A stretch of 64,000 bases of DNA, taken from contig NZ_QRDZ01000004.1 in assembly GCF_003386235.1 (NCBI RefSeq), forward strand, positions 310,001 through 374,000, given 5' to 3'. A model generated the notes under the pieces. That model was not told the origin of the DNA and did no database searches. It saw only the letters and a list, made by a program, of their open reading frames with translations. This DNA comes from Cohnella phaseoli (GTDB lineage Bacteria > Bacillota > Bacilli > Paenibacillales > Paenibacillaceae). The translations under genes and the position numbers were made by a program. Below, one piece after another: positions 1-9,304 of this stretch. The first letter of the stretch is position 1; each line of letters begins with the position of its first letter.

Positions 1-2513
1 TTTATGTAGACGCTTTCACCTTTAAGGAGCATCGGAATTATTCAATCGAAGACAATCTCTTCTATAAGTTTAACGGCGCATTGCTTGTTTCCGACGAAAT
101 GACTTCCGATCATAGCGCCGCCAGAATGGCCAACGGGCCGGGAACGGGATGGAACCTGCAGGCCAAAGTCGACGGGACCCGCATCGAAGCGGGTAAAGCC
201 TATAAGATCACGGCCGGCGTGAAGCCGGAGCGTTCCGACTGGAAGACGTCCTCCGGCGACCTTTTCGGCTATTTGGTGTACGATCTGACGACGAGCAGCT
301 TCCTGGTGAATCCAACGATCGTCGATTCTGCGACTTTTCCGAAGGTGTATTACTTCCATCAAGTGCAGCTCGGTTCGATTACGGTCGATCCTTCTCACGA
401 CGTTCGCGTTTGCTTCTTCCCGGTCGATAATGCGGCGAATTTCCCGGCGATCAGGGTGGACAGCGTGACGCTGACCCAGCAGCCGGAAGACGAAAGCTAT
501 GGGAAGTCTATCCATGCTTATCCGTATAAGCTATCTCCGGCCAACGGGGACGGGCTGAACGATACGACTCAGATCTCGTATACGTTGCCGTCGCCCCAGA
601 CGGTGGGAATAACCGTACAGCGTTTGTCGGATCAGGCGACGGTCAGAACGCTGACGACTCCGGCCCTTCAATCCGGAAGCCAATCGGCGGTGGTCTGGGA
701 CGGGAAGAACGATAACGGCCAATACGTCGACAACGGCTTGTACGTCGTTCGCGTCGGCAACGGCACGACAGACGCGCTCCGTACGAACGTGCAGGTAATC
801 GACGGCGTCGCGTTGTCGGATTCCCCGAATCCGATCAAGAACGACGTGCCGAAAGGGATATTTTACGAAGCCGGGGCGATTCCGTATGACGTAACGGACG
901 CGGCGAATTACTTGAACGATACGTTCGCGGACATTCATCGGCTTGGGGCGGACACGGTTTATCTCGCCAATTGGCACGCCAAGCCGGCGGCGGTGTATGC
1001 CGAAACGTTGAGCAAGGCCGCGCAAAACCAAATCAAGGTCATCGGGCTGCCGGATGCGTACATGTTATTTAATGAAGCCTTGTATAACGACGAGCAGGCG
1101 ATGTACGCGCAGATCGGCGAACTCGTCTCGCCTTATATGAACGATACCGCCTTATATGCGTACTATTTGGCAGACGAACCGGGCAACGATTTAAAATTGG
1201 CGGACAATCTGAAGGACATCAAGCGGATGATGGAGACGATCGACCCGAGCCGGCCCGCTCTAAGTACGTATATCGGGCTCGACCGTTTACCTTTGCATTA
1301 TGACGCGCAGAAGCCGCACGTCATGAACATCGACCCGTACGGCGTTAGAGAAGGCAACGCGATCGGCGATTTTACCAGCATCTATCATTATCCCGGGTTT
1401 ACTTTCGAGACTTATATGGACTTCGCTTCCTATCAAGTCCGCAAAGACTTGGAGGACGATGCGCCGATGTGGTCGATTCTGCAGACGAACGAATCCACCG
1501 GCTGGCTGCGGAATCCGACCGCGGAAGAAATCCGCGCGATGACGTACGGGGCCATCGGACACGGGTCTAAGGGCTTCAGCTACTTCGTGTACCAGACGGA
1601 GCTCGATTGGACCGGCATCGTCGACGAACATTACCAGCCGGCGGAGGATTACGCTACCGTTCAAACGCTGTTTAGCGAGATCGAAACGCTGAAGCCGACG
1701 ATTCGGAAGATGAAAAGAATCGGCAACGTCGCAACCGCTACAGGAGGCGGAAACTCGGCTTATGCGAGCGCCGACGTGACGACCCATCTGGATACGGAGA
1801 CGGGCGACAAGTATTTGGTCGTCGTAAATCACGATTGCCTGAGTCCGGCGAACATTAGCCTGTCGATCGATCGGGCGGCGCTCGGGATGGATATTACGGC
1901 AGTCACCAACATGCTGGATCAAGCAGGGGTCGCGTTCACGGCGACTCCGACCCACTACGTCATCAGCAATCTCGGCTTCGCGCCCGGCGACGGCAAAGTC
2001 TTGAAGTTGACGAAGGACGCTGCGCAAATTGTCTACGTCGGGGAGGATGCTGCGTTCCACGTCAACAACGGCGCGACGAAGGAGCAGATCGACGTATCGG
2101 CAGGCGACGGCAAGACGGCGAAGCACGCGGTGACGTCGTCGAGAACCTGGAACTTCCAATGGTTCTGGGATCCCGCCGAATTGACTCCCGGCGCGACATA
2201 CGATTTATACGCGAACATTAAAATCCAATATGCGACCGACATGTACAAGGACGGAAACGGAGTCGATAGGACCTTCCAGCCGACGGGGGACGCCTTTTCC
2301 TACGGAGTCTACGACGTGACCGAGAATACCTATCCGGTCCCGGAAAAACGAATGTCCGCCTCTGGCATGGAGAATATGTTCTGGCATACCGTCAAGATCG
2401 GAAGTTTCGTGCCTTCCCAGACGAATAGCCAAGTCGTCTATATTATGCCATGGGACAATCCAGGCAATGTCAAGGAGGTCTACGTGGATAAGTTTTATTT
2501 CGTGAAACGGTGA
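1..2513 (+). CDS. Large secreted glycoside-hydrolase-like protein, 5' end outside window
   Basis: The frame is open from position 3, so the start lies upstream of the window; about 836 codons are visible. The first visible residues (YVDAFTF) resemble the C-terminal signature YVDKFYF of this protein and of the 10270 gene, so another module probably precedes. Visible order: a carbohydrate-binding-like beta module (about 1-155), a FlgD-type Ig segment (YPYKLSPANGDGLND, then VVWDGKNDNG), a TIM-barrel-like domain with YYLADEP (Glu at visible codon 392) and a conserved RNPTAEEIRAMTYGAIG stretch, then a C-terminal beta module. It is a relative of the proteins at 10270, 24219 and 20544. A polysaccharide-active enzyme is inferred from architecture; substrate unknown. 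A palindromic repeat starts 27 bp after the stop. Confidence 0.85.
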   Translation, partial: YVDAFTFKEHRNYSIEDNLFYKFNGALLVSDEMTSDHSAARMANGPGTGWNLQAKVDGTRIEAGKAYKITAGVKPERSDWKTSSGDLFGYLVYDLTTSSFLVNPTIVDSATFPKVYYFHQVQLGSITVDPSHDVRVCFFPVDNAANFPAIRVDSVTLTQQPEDESYGKSIHAYPYKLSPANGDGLNDTTQISYTLPSPQTVGITVQRLSDQATVRTLTTPALQSGSQSAVVWDGKNDNGQYVDNGLYVVRVGNGTTDALRTNVQVIDGVALSDSPNPIKNDVPKGIFYEAGAIPYDVTDAANYLNDTFADIHRLGADTVYLANWHAKPAAVYAETLSKAAQNQIKVIGLPDAYMLFNEALYNDEQAMYAQIGELVSPYMNDTALYAYYLADEPGNDLKLADNLKDIKRMMETIDPSRPALSTYIGLDRLPLHYDAQKPHVMNIDPYGVREGNAIGDFTSIYHYPGFTFETYMDFASYQVRKDLEDDAPMWSILQTNESTGWLRNPTAEEIRAMTYGAIGHGSKGFSYFVYQTELDWTGIVDEHYQPAEDYATVQTLFSEIETLKPTIRKMKRIGNVATATGGGNSAYASADVTTHLDTETGDKYLVVVNHDCLSPANISLSIDRAALGMDITAVTNMLDQAGVAFTATPTHYVISNLGFAPGDGKVLKLTKDAAQIVYVGEDAAFHVNNGATKEQIDVSAGDGKTAKHAVTSSRTWNFQWFWDPAELTPGATYDLYANIKIQYATDMYKDGNGVDRTFQPTGDAFSYGVYDVTENTYPVPEKRMSASGMENMFWHTVKIGSFVPSQTNSQVVYIMPWDNPGNVKEVYVDKFYFVKR

Positions 2514-2539
2514 ATATTCAATTAACTGTTCGCAACTAA

Positions 2540-2755
2540 GAGGTTGTCTCATAAGTAGGGTCGTACAAGATGATCGATGAAGAAAAAAGTGCATGTATCT
2601 CCTGGAGAATGCCTCATACGGTCCTGAAATCACCCCTTAACGGGTTAACCATTCCAAATTTCAGGATCGTATAGCATCGTAGGGAGATACATGCACGACA
2701 ATATTCTCTATCGAGCATCCTTTCGTACGACTCTTTTACTTACGGGACAGCCTCT
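2540..2755. repeat. ~216-bp palindromic element, copy A (opposite orientation to B and C)
   Basis: Outer ends GAGGTTGTCTCATAAG and CTTACGGGACAGCCTC are near inverted repeats, and the interior continues as long complementary arms (GTGCATGTATCTCC with GGAGATACATGCAC). The centre, read on the minus strand, matches the centres of the copies at 16525 and 49261 (CGATGCTATACG ... GGTTAACCC). It has no coding potential and begins just after the stop of the preceding gene. It could be a MITE-type mobile element, a bidirectional terminator, or both. Confidence 0.85.
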
Positions 2756-2977
2756 TTTTGCCATGCAGAGAAACGAGCATAAACAGGGAGTGAAACAATT
2801 TATAAATTTTTCCCTGAAACCATGGACAAATCATTTTTATTTTTATTAAACAGAGTAATGTTTTGCAAATACCAAAAGGGCTTGTTTGATTATAATTAAA
2901 AAATGAATTCAGGCTTTGCTGATGCACTCTAGGAGTTATGAAAACGCTCTATTTAACCAACAGCTTGAGGTGATTGC
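2756..2977 (+). promoter_or_regulatory. AT-rich leader of the first ABC operon with -10 and cre-like site
   Basis: The sequence turns strongly AT-rich after the palindromic element. A perfect TATAAT lies at 2891-2896 without a good -35 at 17 bp, which suggests an activated promoter. TGAAAACGCTCTAT at 2939-2952 matches 12 of 14 positions of the CcpA cre consensus TGWAANCGNTNWCA, failing only at the last two. No gene is visible here. Confidence 0.4.
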
Positions 2978-3913
2978 GTGAAGGCAGCAGTAAGACATTC
3001 GCAGAAAAAGATTGGAGTTAAGAGCAATAGAAAAAGTATAGTTCTCTTGGGCATGGCCCTCCCCTTCGTTATCCTTGTATTCATGTTTAATTATGTTCCT
3101 CTGTTCGGATGGGTTTACGCATTTTTCGATTATAAGCCGGGCATCCCTCTCGCCGACAGCAAATTCGTCGGTCTGAAGTTTTTCGAGCTCATTGTCAATG
3201 ACGGAGGGGATATGGCCCGGGTGCTGAAAAATACGTTGGCGATGGGGCTGCTAGGCATCCTGTGTGCGCCTCTCCCGGTCCTGTTCGCGATTATGCTCAA
3301 TGAAGTGAAACCGAAGTTTTTTAGAAAATTCGTCCAAACCGCGGCGACCTTTCCGAATTTCATCAGCTGGGTCATCGTGTTCTCGCTCTCGTTCTCCATC
3401 TTCTCGAACGAGGGACTCTTTAATCGGGTGATGCTCTCGCTTGGAGTGATAGACGAGCCTACGAATCTGTTGGGGAATTTGGGCGCCGTCTGGTATTTTC
3501 AGACCGCGCTGCTCATTTGGAAGAGCTTAGGATGGACATCGGTCATTTATTTGGCGGCGATCGCCGGCATCGATTCGGAAATCTACGAAGCCGGCAAGAT
3601 GGACGGGGCCGGGCGGCTTAAGCTCATCTGGCATGTCACCGTTCCGGGCCTCATGCCAACGTTTATCGTGCTGCTTCTGCTATCGGTCAGCAACATCCTG
3701 ACGATCGGGTTTGATCAATATTACGCTTTCAAAAATCCGTTGGTCGCGGATAATATCGAGGTTCTCGATCTCTATGTGTACCGAATCGGCATCGCCACGA
3801 ACGATTATTCCTATGCAACGGCGATTGGCATAGCCAAAACCTTCGTAGGAATCGTACTTCTGTTCTCCGTCAATTCGTTCGCCAAAAAAGTAAGAGGCCA
3901 ATCTATCGTGTAG
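2978..3913 (+). CDS. Sugar ABC transporter permease, LplB type
   Basis: This 311-residue integral membrane protein has about six hydrophobic segments, the first at roughly residues 22-50. The loop EAGKMDGAGRLKLIWHVTVP near residue 204 is the EAA motif that docks the ATPase. The opening (ALPFVILVFMFNYVPLFGW) is typical of the LplB/YtcP-associated CUT1 permeases of Paenibacillus. Start is GTG with GAGGTG 8 bp upstream. The partner permease begins 13 bp after the stop and the lipoprotein follows, so the three form one operon. No ATPase gene is present; such systems usually share an MsmX-type ATPase encoded elsewhere (known for the family). Substrate inferred to be an oligosaccharide, possibly a mannoside given the beta-mannosidase downstream. 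Confidence 0.93.
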   Translation: MKAAVRHSQKKIGVKSNRKSIVLLGMALPFVILVFMFNYVPLFGWVYAFFDYKPGIPLADSKFVGLKFFELIVNDGGDMARVLKNTLAMGLLGILCAPLPVLFAIMLNEVKPKFFRKFVQTAATFPNFISWVIVFSLSFSIFSNEGLFNRVMLSLGVIDEPTNLLGNLGAVWYFQTALLIWKSLGWTSVIYLAAIAGIDSEIYEAGKMDGAGRLKLIWHVTVPGLMPTFIVLLLLSVSNILTIGFDQYYAFKNPLVADNIEVLDLYVYRIGIATNDYSYATAIGIAKTFVGIVLLFSVNSFAKKVRGQSIV

Positions 3914-3926
3914 AGGGGGGAAAGAG

Positions 3927-4832
3927 ATGGAATTCATTCACAAGAGCAAACTATCGGATCGCGGCTTCTCGGGGATTAACTATGCACTGCTCGTTCTGTT
4001 TACGATCGCCTGCATGTACCCTTTCTATTACGTGTTTATCTACTCAATCAGCGATCCGGCGAAGGTGGTTGCCGGGGTGACCTGGGCTCCGAGAGGGTTT
4101 ACCTTCTATAATTATGTGTCCATCTTCAAGCTGGAGGGCATTATCGGAGCTTTCATGAACTCTGCGATCCGAACGGTTGGCGGCACGTTGTTTACGCTGT
4201 TCTGCTGTTCCATATTTGCCTATACGGTGACCAAGGAACAAACCTATTTTCGCAAATTCCTGTACCGCTTCGTTATTTTGACGATGTTTTTCAATCCGGG
4301 TCTCATTCCCGTCTATCTCACCATGAAGTCTTACGGGCTCATCAATTCCTTTTGGATTTATATTTTGCCTTTCGCCGTTTCCGCTTATTTTGTCATTCTA
4401 CTCAAAACTTTCATCGAACAGTTGCCCCTTTCGCTCGAGGAAGCGGCACTGATCGACGGAGCTGGCTACTTTACGGTTTTCATGAAAATCATCCTACCGT
4501 TAAGTCAACCGATTCTGGCCACGATAGCGGTATTCTCAGCGGTGAATCAATGGAATTCCTGGTTCGACAACTATTTGTACGTTTCGAATCCCAAGCTGCA
4601 AACGCTGCAATACTTGCTGTATCAATATCTCACCGAATCCCAGAGAATCGCGGACAGCATCCGTAACATGAATACCCAGCAGATGATGGACGCCGCCAAC
4701 CAAATGGTGTTGACGCCGGAAGGCGTCCGGATGACGATCACGATGATTGCCATCATCCCGATTCTGGTCGTGTATCCGATGATGCAGAAATACTTCGTCA
4801 AAGGCATTATGATGGGGGCCGTTAAAGGCTAG
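3927..4832 (+). CDS. Sugar ABC transporter permease, LplC/YtcP type
   Basis: This 301-residue permease has an N-terminal membrane segment (residues about 16-40), further hydrophobic segments and the ATPase-docking loop EEAALIDGAGYFTVF near residue 171. The C-terminus KGIMMGAVKG is typical of the MalG/LplC branch. The ATG follows AGAGGGGGGAAAGAG, 13 bp after the LplB-type gene. It forms the heterodimeric channel with that protein and receives sugar from the lipoprotein at 4917. Family assignment is secure; substrate is not visible. Confidence 0.93.
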   Translation: MEFIHKSKLSDRGFSGINYALLVLFTIACMYPFYYVFIYSISDPAKVVAGVTWAPRGFTFYNYVSIFKLEGIIGAFMNSAIRTVGGTLFTLFCCSIFAYTVTKEQTYFRKFLYRFVILTMFFNPGLIPVYLTMKSYGLINSFWIYILPFAVSAYFVILLKTFIEQLPLSLEEAALIDGAGYFTVFMKIILPLSQPILATIAVFSAVNQWNSWFDNYLYVSNPKLQTLQYLLYQYLTESQRIADSIRNMNTQQMMDAANQMVLTPEGVRMTITMIAIIPILVVYPMMQKYFVKGIMMGAVKG

Positions 4833-4855
4833 AGCGGGAACAGGCGACAACTCGT

Positions 4856-4890
4856 TTTATACTTGGCCTTGCACCTGGAGGCAGTATAAA
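4856..4890 (+). promoter_or_regulatory. Stem-loop between permease and binding-protein genes
   Basis: TTTATACT pairs with AGTATAAA, with an inner GCC/GGC pair, in the gap between the permease stop and the lipoprotein start; no U-tract of terminator length follows. Such hairpins can protect the downstream transcript so that binding protein is made in excess of permease. That role is inference. Confidence 0.45.
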
Positions 4891-4916
4891 TAAAGATCAA
4901 ACAGGAGGATGTACAG

Positions 4917-6683
4917 ATGAACGGATTATGGGGGATTCACAAGCTTCGGAATGTCGTGCTGTTATGCATGGCTATCGTGCTGGTCTTAGCCGGTTGCTCT
5001 TCCGGCAACGGGAATGGGAAGGAGAGCGGGAACACGGGGGAAAGCGCCTTGCAAGCCGCAAGTCCGTCATCGGAGAGCCAAAAGCCGGCCGAGCCGGTCA
5101 AGTTGACAATCGGAAGCATCACTTCGCTCTTTCAGATTGAAGAACAGTTCTGGCCGAATGTCGTTACGGAAGAGATCAAGAAGAAGCTCGGCGTGGAGAT
5201 CGAAGTGATCGAATACGACGACGAGAAGCTGAAGCTCGCTCTGGCCAGCGGAGAGCTCCCCGATATTCTCGTGACGAACAATGGCTATATTCAACAGTTA
5301 GTCGAAGGGAATAACGTCATCGCGTTGGACGATTACCTTGCGGATTACGGGAAAAATATCGCTGCAAATTATCCGAAAAGAGTGACGTTCTCGAAGAAGT
5401 TTTTGAGCAACGATACCGGAAAACTTTACTTTCTTAATACGAACGCGGGACCGACCGGCTTGTCCAACTGGTGGTGGAACGGCTTCTTGGTGAGATGGGA
5501 TCTCTATAAAGAAATGGGCTACCCTTCGATCAAGAACGAAGACGATCATCTTGCCGTATTGGCGGAGATGCAGAAGAAACATCCGGCTACGGAAGACGGC
5601 AAAAAAGTGTATGGTATGGGCTTGTTCAACGATTGGGGACCGTGGGCTTATTGGGTCGGCCATGGAGCCAACATGGGTTATGCAAGCTGGGGACCTCATG
5701 CCTTTGTAACGAACGTTCACACCAACGAAATTATAGCCAACTATACAGACGTCTCGAGTCCGATGTGGGCCAACTTGAAGTATCTGAATAAAGCAAACCG
5801 ATTGGGGCTGCTCGATCCGGACAGCTTTACGATGAAGAGCGCGGACTACGCGGCGAAGGCGACGGCCGGACAATATTTGTCGGGTATGGCGACCTGGTGG
5901 ATCGACGCCTATTCCATCGCCAGCGTGCAGAAGGATCCGAACGCTTTAAAAGGCTACGTTTCCTTGCCGGTAGAAGGGATGACGGCCTGGGCCAATTCCT
6001 CGAGCTCGACCGGATGGCCCGGATTTCTGCTCAGCGTAACGAAGAAAGCGAAGTCTCCGGAGAAAGCAGTCGAACTGATCGATTATTTGTTCTCTTACGA
6101 CGGGGTGCGTACGGCGCTCAGCGGTATTCAGGGAGAGGATTGGGATATCGTGGACGGCAAAGCGCAAATGCTGCCCGCCGCCATCGAACGGCTCAAAAAT
6201 CCGAAAGACGAAGATAAGAAACGGGGACTCGGCGTACTCAACAATATCGTTGGAATTACGGGCGCCGACGTTCATCCGACGGACGGAAGACTCCTGGATC
6301 TCCGCAAAAGCATCGACGTGCTCAAATTGTCCCTGACGCCGACGCAACGCGATTTCAGCAGCTACTACGGAGTGGAGATGCCTTACCAAGTCCATGAGAA
6401 ATTGATGAAAGAAGGCAAAGCGTTCGATCAGTCCAATCAGATGACCGAGATTCCGAACGTCTTGCCGCAAACACCGGACGATATTAAGAGAATCGATGCC
6501 AAGCTGGATGACATCATGATGAAAGGGATGCCTAAAGTCATCCTGTCCAAGTCCGACGAAGAGTACGAGAAAATCAAAAACGACATCCTGGGACAACTGG
6601 AGAAGGCCGGAGCTGCAACGTCTTTCGACTGGTGGAAAAAAGCATGGGACGACGCGAAAGCGACCGTAACAAGCATGCAGTAG
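4917..6683 (+). CDS. Extracellular sugar-binding lipoprotein, LplA-like
   Basis: This 588-residue protein starts at ATG after AGGAGGATGTACAG. A charged n-region and hydrophobic stretch end in the lipobox LAGC with the modified cysteine at residue 27, followed by a Ser/Gly/Asn-rich linker. The mature part reads like family-1 solute-binding proteins (SGELPDILVTNNGYIQQLVE) and its length fits the large LplA subgroup, about 500-590 residues. It should sit on the outer membrane face and hand sugars to the two upstream permeases. An imperfect hairpin lies right after its stop. The nearby beta-mannosidase hints at a mannoside ligand, which is inference. Confidence 0.93.
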   Translation: MNGLWGIHKLRNVVLLCMAIVLVLAGCSSGNGNGKESGNTGESALQAASPSSESQKPAEPVKLTIGSITSLFQIEEQFWPNVVTEEIKKKLGVEIEVIEYDDEKLKLALASGELPDILVTNNGYIQQLVEGNNVIALDDYLADYGKNIAANYPKRVTFSKKFLSNDTGKLYFLNTNAGPTGLSNWWWNGFLVRWDLYKEMGYPSIKNEDDHLAVLAEMQKKHPATEDGKKVYGMGLFNDWGPWAYWVGHGANMGYASWGPHAFVTNVHTNEIIANYTDVSSPMWANLKYLNKANRLGLLDPDSFTMKSADYAAKATAGQYLSGMATWWIDAYSIASVQKDPNALKGYVSLPVEGMTAWANSSSSTGWPGFLLSVTKKAKSPEKAVELIDYLFSYDGVRTALSGIQGEDWDIVDGKAQMLPAAIERLKNPKDEDKKRGLGVLNNIVGITGADVHPTDGRLLDLRKSIDVLKLSLTPTQRDFSSYYGVEMPYQVHEKLMKEGKAFDQSNQMTEIPNVLPQTPDDIKRIDAKLDDIMMKGMPKVILSKSDEEYEKIKNDILGQLEKAGAATSFDWWKKAWDDAKATVTSMQ

Positions 6684-6695
6684 CCTAAAAATCGG

Positions 6696-6734
6696 AGGAA
6701 TGAGATGGAGGCATCGCGTTTCCATCTTATTCCT
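6696..6734 (+). terminator. Hairpin after binding-protein gene
   Basis: AGGAATGAGATGGA pairs with TCCATCTTATTCCT with one mismatch over 14 bp and an 11-nt loop. Only a weak T-rich stretch follows, so it may be a partial terminator or attenuator limiting read-through into the beta-mannosidase gene. Confidence 0.5.
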
Positions 6735-6766
6735 TAAGCAGCGGATACTTGGAGGATCTATCACCG

Positions 6767-9295
6767 ATGATCGAATTAAATGAGAATTGGAAGCTGAGCT
6801 GGAGCGGCCTTGGATATGACGCTTCAATGGCATGGAGAATGGCCAGGAAGGAAGAGGGATGGCTGGATTGTTCGCTTCCTTGCGACATCCACGTGCCGTT
6901 AATTGAAAATAAGGTGATTGAGGAGCCCACCGTCGGACTGAATTTCTTCGACAGCGAATGGACGGAGAAGAAGGCGTGGTGGTTCAAGAAAGTGTTCGAT
7001 CTGGATCCGGACACGATGGGCGAGTATGTCTCTTTAGTCATCGAGAATATCGATTGTCATGGGGATATCTTTCTGAATGGGGTTCATCTGGGACATCACG
7101 CGAATGCCTATTATCCGTTCGAAAAAGACGTCAAAAACGAGATCAAAGAGAAAGACAATGAATTGATCATCCGGGTAACCGCCGGGTTGGAGCGAGTTGC
7201 GGAGGCCGAATACGAGGGCGTATCCAAAAATATCGGCATGCTGCTCGGTTATCGTCGCGGAGATGCTAGAAGGATTGCCGTACGCAAACCGCATTATGGA
7301 TTCGGGTGGGATTGGTGCCCGAGAATTCCTACATGCGGAATAGGATCGATTGCCATCAAGACGTACAGCGCGGCGACGATTAAAGAAGTATGCGTCCGCA
7401 CGGAAGCGATTGCTGCGAATAATAATGAAGCGCGGCTTGCGCTGGAGATCGTCCTGGACCATCCGAATCCGCTGCAGACCGCGGACCTTGACGTGGAAAT
7501 TGAAATTTTGGACGGACGGGAAGTCGTGTATAGCGAGAAGAAAAACCTTCTGCTCTGCTCCGGTCTAAATTATTTGAATACTCAGTCAATTATACCCGAT
7601 GCGAAGCTTTGGTGGCCGCACGGATATGGGCAGCCGCATAGGTACGCGATCAAGGTAAAAGGCCTTCATGCTTCGACCGTGCTCTGCGAATACGAGGCGA
7701 AGTTTGGGATTCGGAAGGTAGAGCTCGACGTGTCCAAGATCAACGATCGGGAAAGAGCGTTCGGGCTCGTGGTAAACGGACGGAAAATTTTCTGCAAAGG
7801 CGGAAATTGGGTCCCTCCCGATTCTATGTATCTTCGGGCTCCGAACAGCAGTTATCGGCAATTGATCGAAGAGGCTGTCGAGGCGAACCTGAACATGCTA
7901 AGGGTGTGGGGAGGAGGACTGTACGAAAGGGAACTATTTTACGAGCTTTGCGACGAGAAAGGAATCATGGTATGGCAGGATCTGATGTTTGCTTGCGCCT
8001 TATATCCCGATCGGGACGAACGGTTCAAGCTCGAAGTGTCCGCTGAACTGGACTATCAGACCCGAAGGCTGAGAAATCACCCTTCGTTGGTGCTATGGTG
8101 CGGCAATAACGAAAATCAAATGGTCTATGATTTATTTTTCGAGGATCACAAGCATTGGGAGTTTGCGGGAGGCCGAATCTTCAATGCTATCGCTCCGGAG
8201 ATCGTTCACCGAAACTGTCCGGATATCCCTTATTGGAACGGCTCGCCCTACGGCGGAGAACATCCGAACGGAACGCAGGCCGGCGATTCGCACGAATGGT
8301 TTATCAGCGCGTTCGCCGAACGGTTCGAAGACAAGATTACGCCGGAAGTCTATGACGCTCTCAATGCGAAATTCGTATCGGAGTTCGGGCACGTCGGACC
8401 CTGCAAGCCGTCGTCCGTAAAGAGATACCTGGCAACGGACACGATCGAGTTAAATAGCGAGGCTTTCAAGATGCATTCGAATGCCGTCACCTACAACGAG
8501 CCTGGCTACGGTCTGATCGGCGAAGCGATAGAGAAGCATTATCGGAAAATGGAAGGCATTTCGGCCGAGGATTATTTGTTGTTCGGGGGACTGTGGCAAG
8601 GCTTGATGCTGGAATACGCGCTCGACACGATGCGGAGCAAGCCGCATTGCGACGGGGCCATCTTCTGGATGTATAACGACTGCTGGGGAGAAGTCGGTTG
8701 GACGATTATCGACTACTATCTGGAAAGGAAAATCTCATTCCCTTTCGTCAGAAGAGCCTTCGATTCGCGAAGGCTGGTCATCCGAATAGAGGAGAATGCC
8801 GCGGTCGTATACGGGATCAATGAAACGGAAGAGGATTTGAGCTTAGAGGCGGAGTTCGGTTATGCATCCTATGACGGTAAGGTTCGTCTGACGGCCAACA
8901 AACCAATCGTCATTAAGAAGCATTCGAGGAGTCCGGTACTCCGCTTCGATCTCGATGCGAGTCTAGATCCGGTTCAAGGCTGCTGGTTCGTCAAACCGTC
9001 GGAAAACGAAGTGAATACGGCGATTCTCAGACTAAACGAATTCTCGAAGCGGGAGATCGGTCAAGCCCGGTTGTCCGTATCGAACTTTGAACGGATCGGA
9101 CAATCGGAGATCGCCTTCGACGTCCAAACCGATCGCTACGCGCATGCGGTGCATTTCGGATTGGCCGACGGATGGAAGGTATCCGACGAGTATTTCGATT
9201 TGCTGCCCCTGCAGTCAAAGCGAATTGTCGTACAGGGAGTGCCGCAGGAGGTTAACGAACAGACAATCAGGGCGACAAGCGTGTACTTCGGATAA
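6767..9295 (+). CDS. GH2 beta-mannosidase
   Basis: This 842-residue protein has no signal peptide, so it is cytoplasmic and probably cleaves imported beta-mannosides from the non-reducing end. It follows GH2 order: N-terminal sugar-binding domain, Ig-like domain, TIM barrel. WCGNNENQ carries the predicted acid/base Glu449 and VSEFGH the predicted nucleophile Glu539. Signatures KPHYGFGWDWCPR and MLRVWGGGLYE are typical of beta-mannosidases rather than beta-galactosidases. ATG at 6767 has GGAGG 11 bp upstream; an in-frame TTG at 6749 precedes the ribosome site and is unlikely. It converges on an AraC gene 9 bp away. Confidence 0.92.
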   Translation: MIELNENWKLSWSGLGYDASMAWRMARKEEGWLDCSLPCDIHVPLIENKVIEEPTVGLNFFDSEWTEKKAWWFKKVFDLDPDTMGEYVSLVIENIDCHGDIFLNGVHLGHHANAYYPFEKDVKNEIKEKDNELIIRVTAGLERVAEAEYEGVSKNIGMLLGYRRGDARRIAVRKPHYGFGWDWCPRIPTCGIGSIAIKTYSAATIKEVCVRTEAIAANNNEARLALEIVLDHPNPLQTADLDVEIEILDGREVVYSEKKNLLLCSGLNYLNTQSIIPDAKLWWPHGYGQPHRYAIKVKGLHASTVLCEYEAKFGIRKVELDVSKINDRERAFGLVVNGRKIFCKGGNWVPPDSMYLRAPNSSYRQLIEEAVEANLNMLRVWGGGLYERELFYELCDEKGIMVWQDLMFACALYPDRDERFKLEVSAELDYQTRRLRNHPSLVLWCGNNENQMVYDLFFEDHKHWEFAGGRIFNAIAPEIVHRNCPDIPYWNGSPYGGEHPNGTQAGDSHEWFISAFAERFEDKITPEVYDALNAKFVSEFGHVGPCKPSSVKRYLATDTIELNSEAFKMHSNAVTYNEPGYGLIGEAIEKHYRKMEGISAEDYLLFGGLWQGLMLEYALDTMRSKPHCDGAIFWMYNDCWGEVGWTIIDYYLERKISFPFVRRAFDSRRLVIRIEENAAVVYGINETEEDLSLEAEFGYASYDGKVRLTANKPIVIKKHSRSPVLRFDLDASLDPVQGCWFVKPSENEVNTAILRLNEFSKREIGQARLSVSNFERIGQSEIAFDVQTDRYAHAVHFGLADGWKVSDEYFDLLPLQSKRIVVQGVPQEVNEQTIRATSVYFG

Positions 9296-9304
9296 CGGCA
9301 GGGG

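Noticed and set aside
1287..2159. Long minus-strand open frame inside the first gene
   Set aside because: Arg-rich shadow of the plus-strand coding frame with no domain signature or ribosome site.
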